A DNA stretch of 64,000 nt from Pseudomonadota bacterium. Lineage in GTDB: Bacteria > Pseudomonadota > Alphaproteobacteria > Rhizobiales > Xanthobacteraceae. Below the pieces are notes generated by a model. It had not been told where the DNA came from. It saw nothing but the letters and a program-made list of their open reading frames with translations, and searched no databases. Below are positions 57,417-64,000 of the stretch, piece after piece (the stretch's first letter is position 1; each line of letters starts with the position of its first letter). The DNA lies in NCBI GenBank assembly GCA_023422775.1, contig JAFAGM010000131.1, positions 62,001 through 126,000 of the forward strand. Reading direction: 5' to 3'. The position numbers were made by a program, and so were the translations under genes.

Positions 57417-58325
57417 TCAGCGTGGCGCGGCGACCGCCGGCACCGTCTCGATCAGCTTGCCGGTATAGACCGGCGCCGAGGTCGGCTGACCGGTCGGCGA
57501 GCCGCCGGCCTGCTCGACGGTAACCGCAAAGGTCGCGGCGTTGATCGTGGCGGAGTCGAAGTCGGCAAGCACCGGACGCGCGGTGAAGTCACTGCCGCCG
57601 ATCACGCCGAGCGAGCGCGGCTGCGGCAGCCGGTCGGAGATCAGCCACAGCTCAAAGCTCTTGCCGGGCTCGGCGTCGGCCCCCACCTTGCGAACCGTGA
57701 AATTCCTGGTGGCGGCATCGACGGTCAGGATGAACGCGGGCGAGCCGCCGTCGCGCTGCAGCAGGGCGACATATTGCGCCGACGGTGTCGGCGGCGGTGC
57801 AGGCGTCTTCACCTCCACCGTCTGGATGCGTGGCTTGGGCCGCAGCGCGCTGGGTAGCAGCTCCGGCTGGTAGACCTGCACCGCCAGCATCGCGACCAGG
57901 GCCGCGGCCAGCGCGGTCGCGATCGAGGCCACATTCCGCCAGCGGCGCGCCGCCCGGTTCGACAATTCGACGACGTTCGAAGAGGCGGCCGTCGCGGGCG
58001 GCGCTTCCATGACCGCCGGGGCCACCTCAGGCGCGACCGCCGGTTCGTGCGGCGCAGGCCGGGCCGGTTCGGGATGCACCAGCGGTGCGGGCTGCGCGCC
58101 GGCATGAGCGATCGCGGCCTTGATGTTTTCCCACACGACCGGCCGCGGCTCGATCGATCCGACCATCTGGTTCAGCGCCCCGAGACGATGCTCCCAGGAG
58201 CGGACGATCGCGGTGAATTCGGTGTCGACGGCCATCATGGTTTCGACCTGCGCGCGCTCACCGGCATCGAGTGTGCCGAGCGCGTATTCCGCGGCGAGCG
58301 CGATATGGTCTTCGCTATAGGCCAT
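57417..58325 (-). CDS. Anti-sigma factor, RskA-like
   Basis: 302-aa membrane protein. N-terminal zinc-less anti-sigma domain (YSEDHIALAAEYALGTLDAGER), a Pro/Ala linker, one membrane helix near 150-172 (IATALAAALVAMLAVQVY), and a periplasmic RskA-type domain (EPGKSFELWLISDRLPQPRSLGVIG). It would hold the ECF sigma factor inactive at the membrane. Its ATG overlaps the sigma stop by one base (TGATG), so they are co-translated. Confidence 0.9.
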   Translation of the reverse strand: MAYSEDHIALAAEYALGTLDAGERAQVETMMAVDTEFTAIVRSWEHRLGALNQMVGSIEPRPVVWENIKAAIAHAGAQPAPLVHPEPARPAPHEPAVAPEVAPAVMEAPPATAASSNVVELSNRAARRWRNVASIATALAAALVAMLAVQVYQPELLPSALRPKPRIQTVEVKTPAPPPTPSAQYVALLQRDGGSPAFILTVDAATRNFTVRKVGADAEPGKSFELWLISDRLPQPRSLGVIGGSDFTARPVLADFDSATINAATFAVTVEQAGGSPTGQPTSAPVYTGKLIETVPAVAAPR

Positions 58326-58870
58326 CAAAGTCCAAGACACTCCCGGATATCCAGCATGCTGCGGCGCAGCCAGGTCTTCACCGTGTTCACCGGCGTCTCG
58401 AACTTGGCCGCCAGCTGCTCACGGCTCCAGCCGTTGTAATAGGCCAGCAGCACGAGCTTCTGCCGATCCGGCTCGAGACGGCCGACGCATTCCAGCAACC
58501 GCTTCAACTCTTCCGTCATCTCGCGACGCGCCAGCGGATCGGGTGAATCGGCAGCCACTTCCATGGCGGTCGGTTCCTCCTCGATCGAGGTTTCGCCCTT
58601 CTTGCGCACCACGTCGATGGCGCGGTTGCGCGCGATCGACGCCATCCATGTGATCGGCGACGCGAGAGCCGGATTGAACTGTCCGGCACCGTTCCAGATC
58701 TTGACGTAGGCCTCCTGAATCACCTCCTCGGCGAGATCCTGACGCCGCAAGATACGGACAACCACGCCGAACAGTTTCGCGCGCGTGGCGGCGTAGAGGC
58801 GCTCAAAGGCTGCCTCATCCCCCTTCGCCACAGCGGCAATCAGCCATACCAGTTCGGCTGGCGTCAGCAT
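58325..58870 (-). CDS. ECF RNA polymerase sigma factor (SigK-like)
   Basis: 181-aa extracytoplasmic-function sigma factor. Region 2 contains FERLYAATRAKLFGVVVRILR and the core-binding/DNA-melting segment ITWMASIARNRAIDVVRKK. Region 4 contains LLAYYNGWSREQLAAKFETPVNTVKTWLRRS. Paired with an RskA-like anti-sigma factor, it resembles the SigK/RskA arrangement. The inducing signal is unknown. Confidence 0.92.
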   Translation of the reverse strand: MLTPAELVWLIAAVAKGDEAAFERLYAATRAKLFGVVVRILRRQDLAEEVIQEAYVKIWNGAGQFNPALASPITWMASIARNRAIDVVRKKGETSIEEEPTAMEVAADSPDPLARREMTEELKRLLECVGRLEPDRQKLVLLAYYNGWSREQLAAKFETPVNTVKTWLRRSMLDIRECLGL

Positions 58871-58993
58871 TCACCTTCCCCAAAATCGCGATCCCCCATC
58901 GCGCCTTACGCGGGGAGCAATCCAGAAGTTTCGTAGCATATCTTGCGGCAAACGGGTCACCAAGCCGACGATTCCTCCCGTATCAACAACGAA

Positions 58994-59019
58994 AAACCCG
59001 GGCTTTGCAGCCCGGGTTT
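58994..59019 (-). terminator. Rho-independent terminator after fliJ
   Basis: Stem CCCGGGCT / AGCCCGGG extended by AAA/TTT pairs, 4-nt loop; on the minus strand it is followed by a T run (complement of GAAAAA at 58991). It lies ~32 bp past the fliJ stop. Confidence 0.93.
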
Positions 59020-59050
59020 GGCATTGTTCAGAGCCGGTAGGGAGGCGTGC

Positions 59051-59473
59051 TCAGGCGATGGCCCCGCCAAGGCGGGCGCGCATCAGGCCGATCGAGTCCA
59101 TGTCGGCCTGCTCCCGGGCGTTCTCCTCGGCGCGTTCGCGCGCCTGGTCGCGCTCGTCAAGCAGTTCGACCTTCTTCAGTTCCTCGAACGCCTCGCCCAA
59201 AAGGCTCTTGGCGTCTTCGAGCTGGACGCGCAGTTCGTCGGCCGAACGCGTCAGGTTCTCGCGCCGCTGGATCGCAGCCTTGGCGTAGGTCGGATAGGCG
59301 AAATGGGTCGGGTCGTTGATCCCGGCCCGCTCCTGCTCGGTCTGGATTTCGCGCTCGAGGTCAACCGACATGCGCTGGAAATCGGCGATCATGCCTTCGA
59401 TCTGGGTAACCCTTCGGCGCTTCTCGTCGACCTGAAATTTCTTCAGGCGGATCAGCGTTTCGCGTGACTTCAT
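59051..59473 (-). CDS. fliJ: Flagellar export chaperone FliJ
   Basis: 140-aa protein that is almost entirely helical, with heptad-like coiled coil (RLKKFQVDEKRRRVTQIEG, then QRRENLTRSADELRVQLEDA). FliJ forms the stalk inside the FliI ATPase ring. ATG 59473 begins MKSRETL; the longer opening upstream was rejected. It follows fliI by 108 bp on the same strand. Confidence 0.9.
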   Translation of the reverse strand: MKSRETLIRLKKFQVDEKRRRVTQIEGMIADFQRMSVDLEREIQTEQERAGINDPTHFAYPTYAKAAIQRRENLTRSADELRVQLEDAKSLLGEAFEELKKVELLDERDQARERAEENAREQADMDSIGLMRARLGGAIA

Positions 59474-59581
59474 CGACTCATACTCCCCAGAAGTCCCAAT
59501 TTGAACGCGGGACACTGCCGGTTCCCCGGGGGGCCCCACCGGCATCGTTAATCATGTGCCGGGGATGATGGCCTGACAAAG

Positions 59582-60907
59582 TTAGCGTTCCGTTTCCAAA
59601 TTGGTGAGGATCTGGGCCAATTGCCGGTAGCCGTCGCCCAGGCTCGATTTTTCATCCTTGGCCTGGCGCAGGAAGGCCTCCAGCGGCTCGTGCAGCCGGA
59701 TCGCCTCGTCGACTTCGGGGCTCGACCCCGTCCGATAGGCGCCGAGCCGGATCAGTTCCTCCATATCGGCATAGGTGGCCATGACCTGCCGGCCGCGCTG
59801 GATCACGGGCAAATAGGCGGGATCGGCCGACCGCGGCATGGTCCGGGAAACCGATTTGAGGATGTTGATGGCAGGAAAGCGCCCACGCTCGGCGATCGAA
59901 CGCTGCATCACGATGTGGCCGTCCAGGATGCCGCGCACCGCGTCCGCGATCGGCTCGTTGTGGTCGTCGCCGTCGACCAGCACCGTGAAAATGGCGGTGA
60001 TGGTACCGACGCCGGTTCCGGGCCCTGCCCGCTCCAGCAACTTCGGCAGCTCGGTGAACACGGTCGGTGTATAGCCCTTGGCGGTCGGAGGCTCGCCGGC
60101 CGACAGACCGATCTCGCGCTGCGCCATCGCAAAGCGCGTGACCGAATCCATCAGGCACAGCACGTCCTTGTCCTCGTCGCGGAAATATTCCGCGATCGCC
60201 AGCGTCAGGTAGGCCGCCTGGCGCCGCATCAAGGCCGGCTCGTCCGATGTCGCCACCACCACGACCGAGCGCGCCAGACCCTCGTCGCCGAGATCCTCCT
60301 GCAGGAACTCCTGCACCTCGCGGCCGCGTTCGCCGATCAGGCCGATGACCGTAATGTCCGCATCGACGTTACGGGCCAGCATCGAGAGCAGCACCGATTT
60401 GCCGACGCCGGAACCGGCGAAGATGCCGAGCCGCTGGCCGCGGCAGCAGGTCAGGAACGTATTGAGCGCACGTACGCCGAGGTCGAGCGGGGCACCGACG
60501 CGCTTGCGCGAATGCGCGGGCGGCGGTGAATTGCGGAAAGGCATCGGCGACGGGCCCTGCACCAGCGGACCCTTGCCGTCGATCGGCTCTCCCATCGCAT
60601 TGACGACACGGCCGAGCCAGGCCGGTGACGGCCGCACCTGGCTGGCCGCCGTCGCTATGACGGCACGGCAACCGCGCCTGACACCATCAAGGCCGCCGAA
60701 CGGCATCACGACAGCGTTGCTGCCGGAAAAACCGATGACCTCCGCAGCAATAAATCGGTTACCACCTGTCTCTATGACTATGCGTGCGCCGACCGACATG
60801 GCATGAATCGGGCCGGCTATTTCGACCATCAGGCCGCGCACGCCCACGACGCGGCCATATATATTGACACCGTCGATGTCGCCGATCTGGTCCGCAAGCG
60901 CCTTCAT
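59582..60907 (-). CDS. fliI: Flagellar type III export ATPase FliI
   Basis: 441-aa hexameric ATPase that drives flagellar export. Walker A GIFAGSGVGKSVLL lies around residues 163-176, with GERGREVQEFL and the Walker B-like DVLCLMDSVTRFAMAQRE. The N-terminal beta-barrel and the C-terminal helical domain are complete. ATG 60907 has AAGG 8 nt upstream. It is divergent from ctrA across a 367-bp region with candidate CtrA sites. Confidence 0.95.
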   Translation of the reverse strand: MKALADQIGDIDGVNIYGRVVGVRGLMVEIAGPIHAMSVGARIVIETGGNRFIAAEVIGFSGSNAVVMPFGGLDGVRRGCRAVIATAASQVRPSPAWLGRVVNAMGEPIDGKGPLVQGPSPMPFRNSPPPAHSRKRVGAPLDLGVRALNTFLTCCRGQRLGIFAGSGVGKSVLLSMLARNVDADITVIGLIGERGREVQEFLQEDLGDEGLARSVVVVATSDEPALMRRQAAYLTLAIAEYFRDEDKDVLCLMDSVTRFAMAQREIGLSAGEPPTAKGYTPTVFTELPKLLERAGPGTGVGTITAIFTVLVDGDDHNEPIADAVRGILDGHIVMQRSIAERGRFPAINILKSVSRTMPRSADPAYLPVIQRGRQVMATYADMEELIRLGAYRTGSSPEVDEAIRLHEPLEAFLRQAKDEKSSLGDGYRQLAQILTNLETER

Positions 60908-61274
60908 TGCGAAAACCTTAAGTTTCCGCACCTTAGACGCCGATGTTTAACCTCGTGTTTACCCGCATCGTTAATCATTACGTCACTGTCTTTGGTGACT
61001 GAGAGCGCTCGCCCATCAGAAGAAGGGTGAATCGCGAGAGTCGGTTAGGCCCGTCTCTTCATCTGGAGCATGAGTAGGCAAGGTTAGGAAAAGCTGCTTT
61101 CGCGCAACATCTTAGGGCGATTCGATAAAAATTGCACTTAAAGAGCTTGCGAACCGGAATCAGATTTTGTTAACCATATGTCTGTCAGGATCCGAATCAG
61201 TTGTTCAAAGGCGTTTTGAGTGCCGCAGGTGCGGCCGACCTGACGCCCGGAGCGGCGGACTAAAGGGGACTGGC
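60908..61274. promoter_or_regulatory. Divergent fliI-ctrA control region with CtrA-like sites and clustered GANTC sites
   Basis: A TTAA-N7-TTTA near-match to the CtrA site lies at 60947-60961 (close to fliI), and TTAACCAT, a CtrA half-site, at 61170-61177. Four GANTC sites, the CcrM methylation target, occur at 61029, 61120, 61157 and 61194. In Caulobacter, ctrA transcription is autoregulated and depends on methylation state, so this layout fits the same control. Promoter positions not defined. Confidence 0.6.
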
Positions 61275-61976
61275 ATGCGCGTTTTGCTGATTGAAGATGA
61301 CAGCGCGGTTGCGCAGTCAATCGAGTTGATGCTGAAATCCGAGAGTTTCAACGTCTATACGACGGATCTCGGAGAGGAAGGCGTCGACCTCGGTAAACTT
61401 TACGATTACGACATTATCCTTCTCGACCTCAACCTGCCCGACATGTCCGGTTACGACGTGCTCAAGCAGCTTCGGGTATCGAAGATCAAGACCCCCATTC
61501 TGATCCTTTCCGGCCTCGCCGGCATCGAGGATAAGGTCAAGGGTCTCGGCGTCGGCGCCGACGACTACATGACCAAGCCGTTCCACAAGGACGAACTGGT
61601 CGCCCGCATCCACGCCATCGTGCGTCGTTCCAAGGGCCACGCCCAGTCGGTCATCCAGACCGGCGATCTCGTGGTCAATCTCGATACCAAGACGGTCGAG
61701 GTCGGCGGCCAGCGGGTGCATCTGACGGGCAAGGAATACCAGATGCTGGAGCTGCTCTCGCTCCGCAAGGGTACCACGCTCACGAAGGAAATGTTCCTCA
61801 ACCACCTCTACGGCGGCATGGACGAGCCCGAACTGAAGATCATCGACGTCTTCATCTGCAAACTGCGCAAGAAGCTGGCGAACGCCTCCGAAGGCCGCAA
61901 CTTCATTGAAACCGTGTGGGGCCGCGGCTACGTGCTGCGCGAGCCGCACGAGGCGGACGAGCGCATCCCCGCCTGA
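61275..61976 (+). CDS. ctrA: Cell-cycle response regulator CtrA
   Basis: 233-aa OmpR-type regulator. Receiver domain with MRVLLIEDDS, phospho-acceptor D51 (IILLDLNLPDMSG) as in Caulobacter CtrA, and Lys in MTKPF. The winged-helix DNA-binding domain (~125-230) shows LTGKEYQMLELLSLRKGTTLTKEMFLNHLYGG, read in parts, which is nearly invariant in CtrA. It controls cell-cycle and flagellar genes. GGGGA precedes the ATG; the open frame further upstream was rejected. Confidence 0.97.
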   Translation: MRVLLIEDDSAVAQSIELMLKSESFNVYTTDLGEEGVDLGKLYDYDIILLDLNLPDMSGYDVLKQLRVSKIKTPILILSGLAGIEDKVKGLGVGADDYMTKPFHKDELVARIHAIVRRSKGHAQSVIQTGDLVVNLDTKTVEVGGQRVHLTGKEYQMLELLSLRKGTTLTKEMFLNHLYGGMDEPELKIIDVFICKLRKKLANASEGRNFIETVWGRGYVLREPHEADERIPA

Positions 61977-62020
61977 GCAGGGGTTTTAGGCGAGCCGCAA
62001 GGCTCCTCCTCCCGACTGGA

Positions 62021-62047
62021 CCCCGCCGCAATGGCGGGGTTTTGTTT
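62021..62047 (+). terminator. Rho-independent terminator after ctrA
   Basis: Stem CCCCGCC / GGCGGGG with a 5-nt loop GCAAT, followed by TTTTGTTTT. It starts 44 bp after the ctrA stop. Confidence 0.92.
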
Positions 62048-62090
62048 TGGACGGATGGCCTTGCATCCCGCCGGGATGATCGCCAGTCCT

Positions 62091-62193
62091 GGAGCCTTTT
62101 CCGTTCCGATTGAATCGGAACGGGGCTCCAGATTCTTGTTTTGACGCGTTTTCTTGACGCGAACCGGTTTCCACTTCGCTCGAAAACGCTCTA
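62091..62193 (-). repeat. 103-bp dispersed intergenic repeat (copy 2)
   Basis: Reverse-orientation copy of the element at 46947-47052; read on the minus strand it begins TAGAGCGTTTTCGAGCGAAG. Contains the internal hairpin CCGTTCCGATT / AATCGGAACGG. Its first three bases are the stop codon of the adjacent minus-strand gene. Confidence 0.88.
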
Positions 62194-62685
62194 CACGCCC
62201 AACGCTGTCGATATCTCGCCAAGCGTCGCCTTCTCGGCGTCGCTCACCCTCACGCCGGCACTGAACAGGCCTCCGCCTTCCGAGGCCGCCTCGGCGGTGC
62301 TTTGACTGATCTGCCGGAGCCAGCTCTTGAATTCCGCAGCGTCTCCGGGTGCCTTCGCGGCGAGCAGGGCGGAAACCTGCCGGAGTTCGTCGATGCACTT
62401 GCTTTTCATTTCGGCCGGCTTGCTGTTCGCAAATTTTTCCTTCAGCCCGTCTCGAGCAGCGCTTCGCCCTTCGCCGCTGGAAAAGTCCGTCACGACCGAC
62501 TTGACCAGCGCATTGGTGTCGGAGCCGGTGACCGCCCGGGTGAGCGCGGTGCCTCCGGCAAAGGACTCCTTCAACAGTCCCCAGAGCCCGCTGGGCTCGG
62601 CCGCGGTGATGGCCATGCCGGCGATCATCGGGCTCTCCAGCAACAGCGTCCACTCTTCCTTGGTGAAGCTCGTCTTGTCAGCCAT
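62191..62685 (-). CDS. Conserved hypothetical protein
   Basis: 164-aa soluble, mostly helical protein. Starts MADKTSFTKEEWTLLLESPMI, a pattern seen in several alphaproteobacterial and cyanobacterial hypotheticals, then AGMAITAAEPSGLWGLLKE and a C-terminal LFSAGVRVSDAEKATL helix. No signal peptide, membrane segment or catalytic motif is visible. It lies 136 bp downstream of the DUF937 gene on the same strand. Its TAG stop is the first codon of a dispersed repeat. Confidence 0.75.
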   Translation of the reverse strand: MADKTSFTKEEWTLLLESPMIAGMAITAAEPSGLWGLLKESFAGGTALTRAVTGSDTNALVKSVVTDFSSGEGRSAARDGLKEKFANSKPAEMKSKCIDELRQVSALLAAKAPGDAAEFKSWLRQISQSTAEAASEGGGLFSAGVRVSDAEKATLGEISTALGV

Positions 62686-62821
62686 TGATCCTGCTCCTGC
62701 TGAAACTCAAACGACGGATGAACACGAATGCGGATCGAGCGAGCCGCGACAGCGCGCAAACTTCCACCAGTACGTCGCGCTGCCGTCCGGCCCAGCCCGG
62801 ACGGCGTCGCATTCCGACGGT

Positions 62822-63976
62822 TCAGGAGCGCGCGAGCGCGTCGAGCTTGCCGCGAAGTTCGTCGATCGCCGGCTTCGCGATCGCGCCGGCACCGGGCGTC
62901 GCCAGCACCTTGTCGCACATCTGGTTGATCGCAGGAGTTGCGGCCACGACCAGCTTTGCGAGCATGGACTTTCCTTCAGGGGAAAGCTGCGCCGCACGCG
63001 AACCGACCTCATTCAATTGCGCCGTTGCTTCCTTCAGCTTCGGCAGGGCGGCTTCGGCCGAAGCAGCATCGGTGATACCGGGAAGCACGGTCCTGATCGA
63101 CCCGACCGACGCGTTGACCTGGTTCGCAAGGTTCATTCCGCCGACCGTCAAATCCGTCGGTGCCGCGCCCACGGTTCCGGCCGCGGTCCGCGTCGTGGAA
63201 GGAGGCGGCAATTGAGCGACTTTGTCCTCTCCTGAACGGCCGAGGGCGAACCAGGCGAGACCGCCCAGCACCACCGCGGCAACCAGCCAGTAGGGCCATT
63301 GCGACGTCGCGTTCGAGCGGGCGGCTGCAGTTGCCTCCTGACCGGCCCGCGAAACGGTCCGCTCCGAAGCCTCTGCAAATCGGGCGCCTGCCGCACTCGC
63401 TGCCGCCGCACCGCTGCGCAAGGTTCCGGTCGCCCCGTCAATGAGACCCGCGGCACTCAACTGATCGGCGAGACCGGACGGCATGGCCGCAGCGATCTGA
63501 TCCTTCTGTGAGGTGAGAAGAGACGCAAGCCCGCTTGCATCGAGACCCATGCCGCGTTGCTGCTGGCCCAATGCGCCGAGCACCACGGGACCGAGCATGC
63601 CGAGCAGCGACTTGCTGGTGCCCTCGCCGATCCCGGCGAACTTGCCAATCGTTTGCGCCATCGTATCCAGCGTGCCGCCACCGAACAGGCCGGAAAGCAT
63701 GTTCGATCCGGTATCCGCCACCAGGTTTTGACCGGCACCGCCGACCAGGTTCCTGAGGTTCTCAAGCGAATCGGATTGTTGCGTCAGCGTGTTGGTGAGC
63801 TGGCGTGCCCCATTTGGCGTGGAGGCAACATCAGCGAGACTGGCGAGAAGCGCGGGAATCGCACCCGCGATGGTTTTTTGCGCGACATTGCGCTCGAGAC
63901 CCAGAGCAGAAGCGATCTTCGCTATCATGTCGGGCGTGAGGAATTGCATCACTACAGAGACCAGATTCGTCGCCAT
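62822..63976 (-). CDS. DUF937 domain-containing protein with one membrane helix
   Basis: 384-aa protein. The N-terminal DUF937 domain (~1-150) shows LTPDMIAKIASALGLERNVAQK, GAIPALLASLADVASTP, and a Gly-rich GSNMLSGLFGGG. An Ala/Ser-rich linker is followed by a membrane helix near 228-245 (YWLVAAVVLGGLAWFAL) and a ~130-residue helical C-terminal domain. The whole gene appears inside the window, as the ATG is at 63976. Function unknown. Confidence 0.85.
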   Translation of the reverse strand: MATNLVSVVMQFLTPDMIAKIASALGLERNVAQKTIAGAIPALLASLADVASTPNGARQLTNTLTQQSDSLENLRNLVGGAGQNLVADTGSNMLSGLFGGGTLDTMAQTIGKFAGIGEGTSKSLLGMLGPVVLGALGQQQRGMGLDASGLASLLTSQKDQIAAAMPSGLADQLSAAGLIDGATGTLRSGAAAASAAGARFAEASERTVSRAGQEATAAARSNATSQWPYWLVAAVVLGGLAWFALGRSGEDKVAQLPPPSTTRTAAGTVGAAPTDLTVGGMNLANQVNASVGSIRTVLPGITDAASAEAALPKLKEATAQLNEVGSRAAQLSPEGKSMLAKLVVAATPAINQMCDKVLATPGAGAIAKPAIDELRGKLDALARS

Positions 63977-64000
63977 GGCGGTCCTCCTGAACAGGATACA

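Noticed and set aside
59621..60529. 302-codon plus-strand frame
   Set aside because: Antisense shadow of fliI with no family features.

Overview
The window looks like chromosome of an alphaproteobacterium of the Bradyrhizobium / Rhodopseudomonas group. The reasons are high GC, dense Nitrobacteraceae-style gene content (many orphan solute-binding proteins, TRAP systems, FixJ/FixK-type regulators), a CtrA cell-cycle regulator beside fliI/fliJ, and families of dispersed palindromic intergenic repeats. I see no rRNA, tRNA, insertion sequence, prophage block or CRISPR array.

Layout. 1-5.8 kb: catabolic/uptake cluster (two tandem branched-chain-type binding proteins, a carboxymuconolactone-decarboxylase-like protein, two SDRs, a GntR regulator, a TctC protein). 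5.9-10.4 kb: periplasmic nitrate reductase operon napEFDABC on the minus strand, with a near-ideal FNR/FixK promoter. 10.5-17.2 kb: a cluster of exported or membrane-anchored proteins of unknown role (two paralogous ~150-aa proteins, DUF2950, a DUF3300-peptidase S74 fusion, a two-TM TAXI protein, an alpha/beta hydrolase, an IalB-like protein) carrying two further TTGA-N6-TCAA boxes. 17.2-19.6 kb: single-domain response regulator, FixJ-like response regulator and FixK-like Crp/Fnr regulator, which plausibly control these boxes. 19.9-21.8 kb: small hypotheticals and an outer-membrane beta-barrel. 22.1-25.0 kb: TRAP transporter. 25.2-32.5 kb: amidase, FAH hydrolase, AMP nucleosidase, Bug protein, LysR, Baeyer-Villiger-type monooxygenase. 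32.7-46.9 kb: enoyl-CoA hydratase, gamma-glutamyltransferase and BisC-like molybdoenzyme; dadA and aminotransferase with a PuuR-like regulator; a crotonase/hydratase pair; MFS, cupredoxin and AI-2E proteins. 47.2-51.7 kb: second TRAP system with amidohydrolase and GntR regulator. 52-64 kb: flhA, ubiTUV (O2-independent ubiquinone synthesis), ECF sigma/anti-sigma pair, fliJ, fliI, ctrA, and two conserved hypotheticals.

How the parts may work together. nap (anaerobic nitrate respiration), ubiTUV (quinone without O2), FixJ/FixK regulators and the FixK-boxed secreted cluster together suggest a low-oxygen lifestyle module. The secreted cluster at 10.5-17.2 kb is the best candidate for an undescribed system: shared boxes, envelope-targeted products, and one protein with an apparent self-cleaving C-terminal chaperone domain. 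The flagellar genes and ctrA carry candidate CtrA sites, and the ctrA upstream region is rich in GANTC methylation sites. All family calls are from reading the translations; no database search was run.
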